Shown here: positions 55,372-64,000 of the stretch, in pieces
How positions within the stretch are numbered: position 1 is the stretch's first letter
Layout: each line of letters opens with the position of its first letter
Source: Bradyrhizobium ottawaense
GTDB lineage: Bacteria; Pseudomonadota; Alphaproteobacteria; Rhizobiales; Xanthobacteraceae
Length of the DNA stretch: 64,000 bases
Direction: 5' to 3'
Assembly (NCBI RefSeq): GCF_002278135.3
Contig: NZ_CP029425.2
Location: 3,510,001-3,574,000, forward strand
Made by a program: the position numbers and the translations under genes
Notes under the pieces: generated by a model
Databases searched by the model: none
The model's input: the letters and a program-made list of their open reading frames with translations, nothing else
What the model was told of the DNA's origin: nothing

Positions 55372-55670
55372 CGAAGAACATCGAGGCTCGCCACTACGAC
55401 GTGATCCTGTCGCCGGTCGTGACCGAAAAGGCCACGATCGCCTCGGAGCACAACAAGGTGCTATTCAAGGTGGCCGCCAAGGCGACCAAGCCGCAGATCA
55501 AGGAAGCGATCGAGAAGCTGTTCGACGTCAAGGTCAAGAGCGTCAACACGCTGGTCCGCAAGGGCAAGACCAAGATCTTCCGCGGCAATCTCGGCTCGCA
55601 GTCGAACACCAAGCGCGCGATCGTGACCCTCGAAGAGGGCCACCGGATCGACGTCACCACCGGTCTGTAA
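55368..55670 (+). CDS. rplW: 50S ribosomal protein L23
   Basis: 100 residues from ATG 55368, overlapping the rplD stop. [20 protein letters not shown], then the [20 protein letters not shown] segment and [10 protein letters not shown]. Docking site at the tunnel exit for SRP and trigger factor. Confidence 0.97.
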   Translation: MTKNIEARHYDVILSPVVTEKATIASEHNKVLFKVAAKATKPQIKEAIEKLFDVKVKSVNTLVRKGKTKIFRGNLGSQSNTKRAIVTLEEGHRIDVTTGL

Positions 55671-55682
55671 GGTCGTACGACG

Positions 55683-56516
55683 ATGGCACTGAAGACATTC
55701 AATCCTACGACGCCGGGTCAGCGCCAGCTGGTCATGGTCGATCGTTCGGCCCTCTACAAGGGCAAGCCGGTCAAGGCGCTCACCGAGGGCAAGCACTCCT
55801 CGGGCGGCCGCAACAACACCGGTCGCATCACCGTGCGCTTCCGTGGCGGTGGCCACAAGAAGACGCTGCGCACCGTGGATTTCAAGCGCGAGAAGATCGA
55901 CGTCCCCGCGACCGTCGAGCGTCTCGAGTATGATCCGAACCGCACCGGCTTCATCGCGCTGATCAAGTATCAGGACGGCGAGCAGGCCTACATCCTGGCG
56001 CCGCAGCGCCTGGCCGTGGGTGACACCATCATCGCCGGCAACTACGTCGACGTGAAGCCGGGCAACGTCATGCCGCTCGGCAACATGCCGGTCGGCACGA
56101 TCATCCACAACATCGAGGTCAAGATCGGGAAGGGTGGCCAGCTCGCCCGTTCCGCGGGCACCTATGCCCAGCTCGTCGGCCGCGACCAGGACTACGTGAT
56201 CATCCGCCTGAACTCGGGCGAGCAGCGCCTGGTGCACGGCCGTTGCCGCGGCACGATCGGCGCGGTGTCGAACCCGGATCACATGAACACCTCGATCGGC
56301 AAGGCCGGCCGCAACCGTTGGCTGGGCCGCAAGCCGCATAACCGCGGTGTTTCGATGAACCCGATCGACCATCCGCACGGCGGTGGTGAAGGTCGTACCT
56401 CGGGCGGCCGCCACCCGGTCACCCCGTGGGGCAAGCCGACCAAGGGCAAGAAGACCCGCACCAACAAGTCGACCAACAAATTCATTCTCCTAAGCCGCCA
56501 CAAGCGGAAGAAGTAA
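55683..56516 (+). CDS. rplB: 50S ribosomal protein L2
   Basis: 277 residues. [20 protein letters not shown], the [16 protein letters not shown] core, and the C-terminal [20 protein letters not shown] with the conserved peptidyl-transferase His. Ends in the basic [14 protein letters not shown] tail. Usual length. Confidence 0.98.
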   Translation: MALKTFNPTTPGQRQLVMVDRSALYKGKPVKALTEGKHSSGGRNNTGRITVRFRGGGHKKTLRTVDFKREKIDVPATVERLEYDPNRTGFIALIKYQDGEQAYILAPQRLAVGDTIIAGNYVDVKPGNVMPLGNMPVGTIIHNIEVKIGKGGQLARSAGTYAQLVGRDQDYVIIRLNSGEQRLVHGRCRGTIGAVSNPDHMNTSIGKAGRNRWLGRKPHNRGVSMNPIDHPHGGGEGRTSGGRHPVTPWGKPTKGKKTRTNKSTNKFILLSRHKRKK

Positions 56517-56528
56517 GGAACGCCGGAC

Positions 56529-56807
56529 ATGGTTCGTTCAGTCTGGAAAGGCCCGTTCGTCGAGGGTTCTCTGCTCAAGAAGGCAGATGCCGCCCGCGCG
56601 TCCGGCCGTCACGACGTCATCAAGATCTGGAGCCGTCGCTCGACGATCCTGCCGCAGTTCGTCGGCCTGACCTTCGGCGTCTACAACGGTCAGAAGCACG
56701 TGCCGGTGGCCGTCAACGAGGAAATGGTTGGTCACAAGTTCGGCGAGTTCTCGCCGACCCGGACCTTCCATGGCCACTCCGGCGACAAGAAAGCCAAGAA
56801 GGCTTGA
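56529..56807 (+). CDS. rpsS: 30S ribosomal protein S19
   Basis: 92 residues. [39 protein letters not shown] and the C-terminal [10 protein letters not shown]. Binds the 30S head near the A site with S13. AAGGA lies upstream; rplV follows after 10 bases. Confidence 0.98.
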   Translation: MVRSVWKGPFVEGSLLKKADAARASGRHDVIKIWSRRSTILPQFVGLTFGVYNGQKHVPVAVNEEMVGHKFGEFSPTRTFHGHSGDKKAKKA

Positions 56808-56817
56808 GGATTAAACG

Positions 56818-57204
56818 ATGAGCAAACCTAAGCGCGAACGGAGCCTCGCCGAGAACGAGGCCAAGGCGGTCGCCCGGATGCTGCGGGTGAGCCCGCAGAA
56901 GCTCAACCTGGTCGCCCAGCTCATTCGCGGCCGGAAGGCAGCTGCTGCGCTCGCCGATCTGCAGTTTTCGCGCAAGCGGATCGCGGTCGACGTGAAGAAG
57001 TGCCTGGAATCGGCTATCGCCAATGCCGAGAACAACCACGATCTCGACGTCGACGATCTCGTCGTGGCTCAGGCCTTCGTCGGCAACGGCCTCGTGATGA
57101 AGCGCTTCGCCGCTCGCGGCCGTGGCCGTTCGGGCCGTGTCTACAAACCATTTTCGCAGCTGACGATCATCGTTCGTCAGGTCGAAGCCGAAGCAGCCGC
57201 TTAA
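56818..57204 (+). CDS. rplV: 50S ribosomal protein L22
   Basis: 128 residues. [20 protein letters not shown], then [15 protein letters not shown] and [19 protein letters not shown], where the tunnel-lining loop is intact. 17 bases before rpsC. Confidence 0.98.
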
Positions 57205-57221
57205 GGGCGCAGGAGAACACG

Positions 57222-57947
<726 letters not shown>

Positions 57948-57977
57948 AGCCGCACAGGAATTTGAGGGCTTAAAGCC

Positions 57978-58391
57978 ATGATGCAACCTAAGAAAACGAA
58001 GTTCCGGAAGGCGCATAAGGGCCGCATCCACGGCGTTGCGTCTTCGGGCGCGACGTTGGCGTTCGGCCAGTTCGGCCTGAAGGCGACCGAGCCTGAGCGC
58101 GTCACCGCGCGCCAGATCGAAGCCGCTCGCCGCGCGCTGACCCGCCACATGAAGCGCGCCGGCCGCGTCTGGATCCGCGTGTTCCCCGACGTTCCGGTGT
58201 CGAAGAAGCCGGCCGAAGTCCGCATGGGCTCCGGCAAGGGTTCGCCGGAATTGTGGGTCGCCCGCGTCAAGCCGGGCCGGGTGCTGTTCGAGATCGACGG
58301 CGTCAACACCCAGACGGCGCGTGAGGCGCTGACCCTGGCGGCCGCCAAGCTGCCGATCAAGACGCGCTTCGTCGAGCGCATTGCGGAGTAA
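57978..58391 (+). CDS. rplP: 50S ribosomal protein L16
   Basis: 137 residues. [20 protein letters not shown] at the start, [20 protein letters not shown] and the [10 protein letters not shown] tail. Located by the A site of the large subunit. Its stop shares a base with an ATG at 58391; rpmC more likely begins 6 bases later. Confidence 0.97.
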   Translation: MMQPKKTKFRKAHKGRIHGVASSGATLAFGQFGLKATEPERVTARQIEAARRALTRHMKRAGRVWIRVFPDVPVSKKPAEVRMGSGKGSPELWVARVKPGRVLFEIDGVNTQTAREALTLAAAKLPIKTRFVERIAE

Positions 58392-58396
58392 TGGCC

Positions 58397-58603
58397 ATGG
58401 CCCAGATGAAGATCGAAGACATCCGCGCGATGAGCCCCGACCAGCAGGACGACGCCGTCCTGAACCTGAAGAAGGAGCGCTTCAACCTGCGCTTCCAGCG
58501 CGCCACCGGGCAGCTCGAGAACACCTCGCGCCTGCGCGAGGCCCGCCGTGACATCGCCCGGATCAAGACCGTCGCCGCGCAGACGCGCGCGAAGAAGAAG
58601 TAA
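58397..58603 (+). CDS. rpmC: 50S ribosomal protein L29
   Basis: 68 residues from ATG 58397 ([16 protein letters not shown]); ATG 58391, sharing a base with the rplP stop, would add 2 residues. Two-helix hairpin with [20 protein letters not shown] and [18 protein letters not shown]. Surrounds the tunnel exit with L23. Confidence 0.96.
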   Translation: MAQMKIEDIRAMSPDQQDDAVLNLKKERFNLRFQRATGQLENTSRLREARRDIARIKTVAAQTRAKKK

Positions 58604-58616
58604 GAGGCTTACGAAG

Positions 58617-58865
58617 ATGCCGAAACGTACTTTGCAGGGCGTGGTCGTCAGCGACAAGCAAGCCAAGACCATCGTGGTGCGCGTCGATCGCCGCTTCACG
58701 CACCCGATCTACAAGAAGACGATCCGCCGTTCGAAGAACTACCACGCGCACGACGAGAGCAACGAGTTCAAGCCGGGCGACATGGTGTGGATCGAGGAAT
58801 CGAAGCCGATTTCGAAGTTGAAGCGCTGGGTCGTGATCCGGGGCGAGCACAAGAAAAGCGCCTGA
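58617..58865 (+). CDS. rpsQ: 30S ribosomal protein S17
   Basis: 82 residues from ATG 58617 ([20 protein letters not shown]). OB-fold with [20 protein letters not shown] and the [16 protein letters not shown] end. Early 16S rRNA binder. Last gene of the S10 operon. Confidence 0.97.
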   Translation: MPKRTLQGVVVSDKQAKTIVVRVDRRFTHPIYKKTIRRSKNYHAHDESNEFKPGDMVWIEESKPISKLKRWVVIRGEHKKSA

Positions 58866-58868
58866 TCT

Positions 58869-58923
58869 GTTGGCTTTAGCCGACTGACTTCAGGGAAATG
58901 TTGAGCGCCGGCTGGGCTGGCGC
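58869..58923 (+). promoter_or_regulatory. Two hairpins in the rpsQ-rplN spacer
   Basis: GTTGGC-TTTA-GCCGAC (58869-58884) and GCGCC-N9-GGCGC (58905-58923) lie in the 83-base spacer that marks the S10/spc boundary. No T run follows either stem. They may be a processing or protein-binding site; nothing in the sequence decides this. Confidence 0.35.
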
Positions 58924-58948
58924 AAAGAGAAGAGGACGAGGTGCATCA

Positions 58949-59317
58949 ATGATTCAGATGCAGACCAACCTCGACGTGGCCGACAATTCTGGCGCACGCC
59001 GTGTCATGTGTATCAAGGTGCTCGGGGGCTCCAAGCGCCGCTACGCCACGATCGGCGACATCATCGTCGTTTCGATCAAGGAAGCAATTCCGCGTGGCAA
59101 GGTGAAGAAGGGCGACGTGATGAAGGCCGTCGTGGTGCGCGTCCGCAAGGACATCCGCCGCGCCGACGGTTCGGTCATCCGCTTCGACCGCAACGCCGCC
59201 GTTCTGATCAACAACCAGTCCGAGCCGGTCGGCACCCGTATCTTCGGGCCCGTGCCGCGCGAGCTGCGCGCGAAGAACCACATGAAGATCATCTCGCTCG
59301 CGCCGGAGGTGCTGTGA
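58949..59317 (+). CDS. rplN: 50S ribosomal protein L14
   Basis: 122 residues from ATG 58949 ([20 protein letters not shown]). Signature [20 protein letters not shown] and [20 protein letters not shown]. First gene of the spc operon. Stop overlaps rplX start (TGATG). Confidence 0.98.
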   Translation: MIQMQTNLDVADNSGARRVMCIKVLGGSKRRYATIGDIIVVSIKEAIPRGKVKKGDVMKAVVVRVRKDIRRADGSVIRFDRNAAVLINNQSEPVGTRIFGPVPRELRAKNHMKIISLAPEVL

Positions 59318-59623
59318 TGGCTGCCAAGATCCGCAAGGGCGACAAGGTCGTCGTGCTGACCGGCCGCGACAAGGGCCGCACCGGCGAAGTGTTCGAAGTG
59401 CGTCCCGACGCCGGCACGGCGCTCGTGCGCGGCATCAACATGGTCAAGCGTCATCAGAAGCAGACGCAGGCCCAGGAGGGCGGCATCATCTCGAAGGAGT
59501 CGCCGATCCAACTGTCCAACATCGCGTATGTCGGCAAGGACGGAAAGCCGACCCGCGTCGGATTCAAGATTCTGGCGGACGGCAAGAAGGTCCGCATCGC
59601 CAAGAGCTCGGGAGCTGAGATCG

Positions 59624-59631
<8 letters not shown>
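59317..59631 (+). CDS. rplX: 50S ribosomal protein L24
   Basis: 104 residues. KOW motif [20 protein letters not shown], then [20 protein letters not shown]. Assembly initiator of the large subunit. Translationally coupled on both sides: TGATG with rplN and an 8-base ATGGCTGA overlap with rplE. Confidence 0.98.
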
Positions 59632-60181
<550 letters not shown>

Positions 60182-60227
60182 GACGCTGACCTAAAGCCTC
60201 TCAAACGCGGATACCCAGGAGCCAAGC

Positions 60228-60533
60228 ATGGCAAAGAAGAGTTCAGTCGAGAAGAACAACCGGCGCAAGCGGATGGTGAAGAACGCCGCCGCCAAGCGCG
60301 AGCGGTTGAAGGCGATCATCGCCGACAAGAAGCTGCCGATGGAGGAGCGTTTCGCTGCGACGTTGAAGCTGGCGGAAATGCCGCGCAACTCGTCGGCAAC
60401 CCGCATCCGCCTGCGCTGCGAGCTGTCGGGCCGCCCGCGCTCGAACTACCGCAAGAACAAGCTGTCCCGTATCGCGCTGCGCGAACTTGGCTCCAAGGGC
60501 ATGGTCCCGGGCCTCGTGAAGTCCAGCTGGTAA
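60228..60533 (+). CDS. rpsN: 30S ribosomal protein S14 (long, zinc-free form)
   Basis: 101 residues. [20 protein letters not shown] start and [20 protein letters not shown] near the C-terminus. The C-x2-C zinc ligands of the short form are absent, so this is the zinc-independent type. Placed between rplE and rpsH as usual. Confidence 0.98.
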   Translation: MAKKSSVEKNNRRKRMVKNAAAKRERLKAIIADKKLPMEERFAATLKLAEMPRNSSATRIRLRCELSGRPRSNYRKNKLSRIALRELGSKGMVPGLVKSSW

Positions 60534-60547
60534 GGAGGGTCGTTTAG

Positions 60548-60946
60548 ATGTCTACGCACGATCCAATCAGCGATCTGATCACCCGTATCCGCAACGCGCA
60601 GATGCGCTCCAAGACCAAGGTCTCCACGCCTGGCTCGAAGATGCGCGAGAACGTGCTCGAGGTCCTCAAGTCCGAGGGCTACATCCGCGGTTACGCCACG
60701 CTCGAGCACTCCTCGGGCCGCAGCGAGATCGAGATCGAGCTGAAGTATTTCGACGGCGAGCCCGTCATCCGCGAGATCGAACGTGTTTCCAAGCCCGGGC
60801 GTCGCGTCTACGCCTCGGTGAAGAACCTGCCGCGGGTCAACAACGGGCTCGGCATTTCGGTGTTGTCGACGCCGAAGGGGATCATGGCCGACCACAGCGC
60901 GCGCGACGCGAATGTGGGCGGTGAAGTCCTCTTCACGGTGTTCTGA
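60548..60946 (+). CDS. rpsH: 30S ribosomal protein S8
   Basis: 132 residues. [20 protein letters not shown] and the C-terminal [20 protein letters not shown] ending [19 protein letters not shown] upstream is a strong ribosome-binding site. In enteric bacteria S8 represses the spc operon. Confidence 0.98.
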   Translation: MSTHDPISDLITRIRNAQMRSKTKVSTPGSKMRENVLEVLKSEGYIRGYATLEHSSGRSEIEIELKYFDGEPVIREIERVSKPGRRVYASVKNLPRVNNGLGISVLSTPKGIMADHSARDANVGGEVLFTVF

Positions 60947-60962
60947 GAAGGATTTTTGATCC

Positions 60963-61496
60963 ATGTCACGTGTTGGCAAAAGGCCTGTGGCGGTTCCGTC
61001 GGGTGTGACCGCGACCGTCGATGGGCAGACCGTCAAGATGAAGGGGCCGAAGGGCCAGCTTCAGTTCGTCGTTCATGACGACGTCGAGGTGAAGCTCGAG
61101 AGCGGCCAGATCATGGTCAAGCCGCGGCTCGAGACCAATCGCGCCCGCGCGCTCTACGGTACCGCTCGCGCCCAGGTCGCGAATCTGGTCGAAGGCGTCA
61201 CCAAGGGCTTCGAGAAGAAGCTCGAGATCACCGGCGTCGGTTACCGCGCCGCGATGCAGGGCAAGAACCTGCAGCTCGCGCTCGGCTACAGCCACGACGT
61301 GATCTACACGATCCCCGAGGGGATCACGATCACCGTGCCGAAGCCGACCGAGATCACGGTGACGGGCAGCGACATCCAGCGCGTCGGCCAGGTTGCGGCC
61401 GAGATCCGCGGTTATCGCCCGCCGGAGCCCTACAAGGGCAAGGGCGTGAAGTATGTTGGCGAATTCATCTTCCGCAAGGAAGGCAAGAAGAAGTAA
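60963..61496 (+). CDS. rplF: 50S ribosomal protein L6
   Basis: 177 residues. [20 protein letters not shown] start, [20 protein letters not shown] and the family end [24 protein letters not shown] (here [19 protein letters not shown]). Near the factor-binding site. 11 bases before rplR. Confidence 0.98.
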   Translation: MSRVGKRPVAVPSGVTATVDGQTVKMKGPKGQLQFVVHDDVEVKLESGQIMVKPRLETNRARALYGTARAQVANLVEGVTKGFEKKLEITGVGYRAAMQGKNLQLALGYSHDVIYTIPEGITITVPKPTEITVTGSDIQRVGQVAAEIRGYRPPEPYKGKGVKYVGEFIFRKEGKKK

Positions 61497-61507
61497 CGGA
61501 GCCGGTC

Positions 61508-61870
61508 ATGTCCAAAGCCAAGGTTACCAATGCCCGGCGCAAGCGGAGTGTGCGGCTGAAGCTGCGCCGCTCCGGTGGTGGTCGTCCGCGTCTGTCGGTG
61601 TTCCGCTCGTCCAAGCACATCTACGCCCAGGTCATCGACGACCTGAAGGGCGAGACGCTGGCCTCTGCCTCTTCGCTCGAGAAGTCGATGCGCGACGGCG
61701 GCAAGACCGGCGCCGACATCGATGCGGCGAAGGCGGTCGGCAAGCTGCTGGCCGAGCGCGCCGCCGAGAAGGGCGTCAAGGAAGTCGTGTTCGATCGCGG
61801 CAGCTACCTCTACCACGGGCGCGTCAAGGCTCTTGCCGACGCAGCGCGTGAGAGCGGGCTGAGCTTCTAA
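61508..61870 (+). CDS. rplR: 50S ribosomal protein L18
   Basis: 120 residues. [37 protein letters not shown] and [20 protein letters not shown]. Binds 5S rRNA with L5. Usual length. Confidence 0.98.
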   Translation: MSKAKVTNARRKRSVRLKLRRSGGGRPRLSVFRSSKHIYAQVIDDLKGETLASASSLEKSMRDGGKTGADIDAAKAVGKLLAERAAEKGVKEVVFDRGSYLYHGRVKALADAARESGLSF

Positions 61871-61914
61871 CAGAATTTGAGGATTGAGGCGCAAGCCTCT
61901 GAAGGATTGGAAAA

Positions 61915-62511
61915 ATGGCAGAACGCGAACAACGTGGTGGACGCGATCAACGCGGCGGCGGCGGACGTGAACGCAGGGAGCGCGAGGAGCGCGACAGCGA
62001 GTTCGTCGACAAGCTCGTCCACATCAACCGCGTGGCCAAGGTCGTCAAGGGCGGCAAGCGCTTCGGTTTCGCAGCGCTGGTCGTGATCGGCGACCAGAAG
62101 GGCCGCGCCGGCTTCGGTCACGGCAAGGCACGCGAAGTGCCGGAGGCGATCCGCAAGGCCACCGAGTCCGCCAAGCGCAACCTGACCCGCGTCTCGCTGC
62201 GTGAGGGCCGCACGCTCCATCACGACATCGCCGGCCGTCATGGCGCGGGCCGTGTCTACCTGCGTGCAGCTCCCGCCGGTACCGGCATCATCGCCGGCGG
62301 CCCGATGCGCGCCGTGTTCGAGACGCTCGGCGTCCAGGACGTGGTCGCCAAGTCGATCGGCTCGTCGAACCCCTACAACATGGTTCGCGCGACCTTCGAC
62401 GCGCTGAAGCATCAGGATTCGCCGCGTTCGGTCGCAGCCCGCCGCAACATCAAGGTATCCACTCTGCAGTCCCGCCGTATCGGTGGTGATGCCGAGGCGG
62501 CTGCCGACTAA
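61915..62511 (+). CDS. rpsE: 30S ribosomal protein S5
   Basis: 198 residues. The Arg/Gly/Glu-rich N-terminal 27 residues ([20 protein letters not shown]) are an extension over enteric S5. Core with [20 protein letters not shown] and [28 protein letters not shown] upstream. Decoding fidelity. Confidence 0.98.
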   Translation: MAEREQRGGRDQRGGGGRERREREERDSEFVDKLVHINRVAKVVKGGKRFGFAALVVIGDQKGRAGFGHGKAREVPEAIRKATESAKRNLTRVSLREGRTLHHDIAGRHGAGRVYLRAAPAGTGIIAGGPMRAVFETLGVQDVVAKSIGSSNPYNMVRATFDALKHQDSPRSVAARRNIKVSTLQSRRIGGDAEAAAD

Positions 62512-62534
62512 CGGAAGCTCTGGAGTAGACTCCC

Positions 62535-62729
62535 ATGGCCAAGGCCAGCAAGACGATCAAGCTCGAGCAGACCGGCAGCGCGATCCGGCGCCATCACTCG
62601 CAGCGCTCGACGCTGATCGGGCTCAAGCTCAACAAGATCGGTCGCACCAGCGAACTGCAGGACACCCCGGCAGTCCGTGGCATGATCGAGAAGGTTCACC
62701 ATCTCGTCCGCATCGTCGACGAGAAGTAA
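62535..62729 (+). CDS. rpmD: 50S ribosomal protein L30
   Basis: 64 residues. [40 protein letters not shown] and [14 protein letters not shown]. Small bacterial form. 15 bases before rplO, which has a TAAGGAGAAGG ribosome-binding site. Confidence 0.97.
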   Translation: MAKASKTIKLEQTGSAIRRHHSQRSTLIGLKLNKIGRTSELQDTPAVRGMIEKVHHLVRIVDEK

Positions 62730-62744
62730 ATAAGGAGAAGGGCG

Positions 62745-63230
62745 ATGAAGCTCAGCGATATCGCCGACAACGCCGGCTCGCGCAAGAAGCGCATGCGCGT
62801 CGGCCGTGGCATCGGTTCGGGCAAGGGCAAGCAGTCCGGCCGCGGCGGCAAGGGTCAGACCGCGCGTTCGGGCGTGCGCATCAAGGGTTTCGAAGGCGGC
62901 CAGATGCCGATGCATCGCCGTCTGCCCAAGCGCGGCTTCAACAACATCTTCCGTGTCGAGTTCGCCGAGATCAATCTCGACCGGCTCCAGGAAGCGGTCG
63001 ATGCCAAGAAGATCGACGCCGGCAGCGTCGTGAACGTCGAGGCCCTGGTGAAGGGCGGCGTGCTGCGCCGGCCGAAGGGTGGTCTGCGGCTGCTCGGCCG
63101 CGGCGAGCTCAAGTCCAAGCTCAACATCGAAGTCCACGGCGCCACCAAGACCGCGATCGCCGCGGTCGAGAAGGCCGGCGGCTCGGTGAAGATCCTCGCC
63201 CCTGCCAAGGAAGAAGGCGAGGCGGCGTAA
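62745..63230 (+). CDS. rplO: 50S ribosomal protein L15
   Basis: 161 residues. [20 protein letters not shown], then the Gly/Lys-rich [18 protein letters not shown] and [20 protein letters not shown]. Ends in a short Glu-rich tail. Precedes secY, with a 150-base gap that is long for this operon. Confidence 0.98.
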   Translation: MKLSDIADNAGSRKKRMRVGRGIGSGKGKQSGRGGKGQTARSGVRIKGFEGGQMPMHRRLPKRGFNNIFRVEFAEINLDRLQEAVDAKKIDAGSVVNVEALVKGGVLRRPKGGLRLLGRGELKSKLNIEVHGATKTAIAAVEKAGGSVKILAPAKEEGEAA

Positions 63231-63243
63231 CAACTGCGTCATT

Positions 63244-63265
63244 GGCCCGCGGCTCGCGGGCCTTT
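63244..63265 (+). terminator. Weak terminator or attenuator between rplO and secY
   Basis: GGCCCGCG-GCT-CGCGGGCC, 8 perfect base pairs, followed by only three T. It may lower read-through from the ribosomal genes into secY and not stop transcription outright. Confidence 0.45.
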
Positions 63266-63322
63266 ACGCGTGCGGGACGTGGACTTATCGAAGCCGAGCC
63301 CCAGATAATGTCCGGTGTCCGG

Positions 63323-63328
63323 TATAAT
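63323..63328 (+). promoter_or_regulatory. Possible -10 element upstream of secY
   Basis: A perfect TATAAT, preceded at 63304-63309 by a near copy GATAATGT. No acceptable -35 lies at 16-18 bases (the positions read CCCAGA or similar). A secY-proximal promoter downstream of the attenuator hairpin is possible but weakly supported. Confidence 0.3.
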
Positions 63329-63380
63329 GTAGCCCGGCCGCGGGCATGACGGCGCAATAGGCGGCGGGAGAAAGTCCAAG

Positions 63381-64000
63381 ATGGCCTCTGCAGCGGAACA
63401 ACTGGCAGCCAATCTCAATTTCGGTGCGTTTGCCAAGGCTGACGAACTGAAGAAGCGCATCTGGTTCACCCTGGGTGCGCTGCTCGTTTATCGGCTCGGG
63501 ACCTACATCCCGCTCCCCGGCATCGATCCCAATATCTGGGAGCAGGTGTTCCGCTCCCAGGCGGGCGGCATCCTCGGCATGTTCAACATGTTCGCCGGCG
63601 GCGGCATCCACCGCATGGCGATCTTCGCCTTGAACATCATGCCGTATATCTCGGCCTCGATCATCATCCAGCTCCTCACCACCGTCTCGCCGCAACTCGA
63701 GGCGCTGAAGAAGGAAGGCGAGTCCGGCCGCAAGCTGCTGAACCAGTACACCCGCTATCTCACGGTGATCCTGGCCGCGTTCCAGTCCTACGGCATCGCG
63801 GTGGGCCTCGAGGGCGCCGGCAACGTCGTCAGCGACCCCGGCCTGTTCTTCCGCCTGTCCACCGCGATCACGCTGACCGGCGGCACCATGTTCCTGATGT
63901 GGCTGGGCGAGCAGATCACCTCGCGCGGCATCGGCAACGGCATCTCGCTGATCATTCTCGCCGGCATCGTCGCCGAGCTGCCCGCCGCGCTCGCCAACAT
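63381..64000 (+). CDS. secY: Preprotein translocase subunit SecY, N-terminal part (runs off the right edge)
   Basis: The first 206 codons are present. From ATG 63381 the translation starts [20 protein letters not shown], with [20 protein letters not shown] as the first membrane helix, the plug region [32 protein letters not shown] and [15 protein letters not shown]. The frame is open to the window end. Forms the translocation channel with SecE, encoded at 29.6 kb. Confidence 0.97.
   Translation, partial: MASAAEQLAANLNFGAFAKADELKKRIWFTLGALLVYRLGTYIPLPGIDPNIWEQVFRSQAGGILGMFNMFAGGGIHRMAIFALNIMPYISASIIIQLLTTVSPQLEALKKEGESGRKLLNQYTRYLTVILAAFQSYGIAVGLEGAGNVVSDPGLFFRLSTAITLTGGTMFLMWLGEQITSRGIGNGISLIILAGIVAELPAALAN

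Overview
The window reads as chromosomal DNA of a high-GC alphaproteobacterium, most likely Bradyrhizobium or a close relative. The grounds are GC-rich codon use in nearly every gene, the gene order secE-nusG-rplK-rplA-rplJ-rplL-rpoB-rpoC-rpsL-rpsG-fusA-tuf-S10/spc, and ribosomal and RNA polymerase proteins of rhizobial type. The genus is inferred from protein resemblance, not from a search.

Region 1 (1-1.1 kb) holds the start of a probable serine hydrolase gene running off the left edge, a small lipoprotein gene, and tRNA-Trp(CCA). Region 2 (1.2-29.3 kb) is a surface-carbohydrate island lying between tRNA-Trp and secE. Most of it is one dense minus-strand gene train (about 26.1 down to 5.0 kb), many genes overlapping by 4-41 bases. 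It encodes two epimerase/dehydratases, a nucleotidyltransferase-kinase fusion whose domains are in the reverse of the HldE order, a HAD phosphatase, an APH-like kinase, a split transketolase, two tandem DegT aminotransferases, a 2OG-Fe(II) oxygenase, a LIC12192-family 'sporadic carbohydrate cluster' protein, methyltransferases, a WbuC-like cupin, flippase-like proteins and two very large paralogous membrane proteins. A plus-strand group (SIS isomerase, second flippase-like protein, second C-methyltransferase-like protein) diverges from it at 26.2 kb. The enzyme set resembles a nucleotide-activated heptose-like pathway with its own transketolase, plus amino-sugar and C-methyl branches. This is the best candidate for an undescribed system in the window.

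Region 3 (29.4-43.2 kb) is the secE-nusG-rplKA and rplJL-rpoBC block. A 2-hydroxyacid dehydrogenase gene sits between rplA and rplJ behind a strong terminator, and a textbook terminator ends rpoC. Region 4 (43.3-48.7 kb) has three accessory genes: an FAD oxidoreductase fused to a methyltransferase, an ABC exporter with acidic tails, and a convergent FAD oxidoreductase whose 3' end overprints the exporter's acidic tail to give a poly-Ser C-terminus. Region 5 (49.4-64 kb) is the str operon (rpsL, rpsG, fusA, tuf) running into the S10 and spc operons, ending inside secY at the right edge.

Start codons were moved inward from the longest open frame where a ribosome-binding site, family N-terminus or overlap favoured it; each case is stated.
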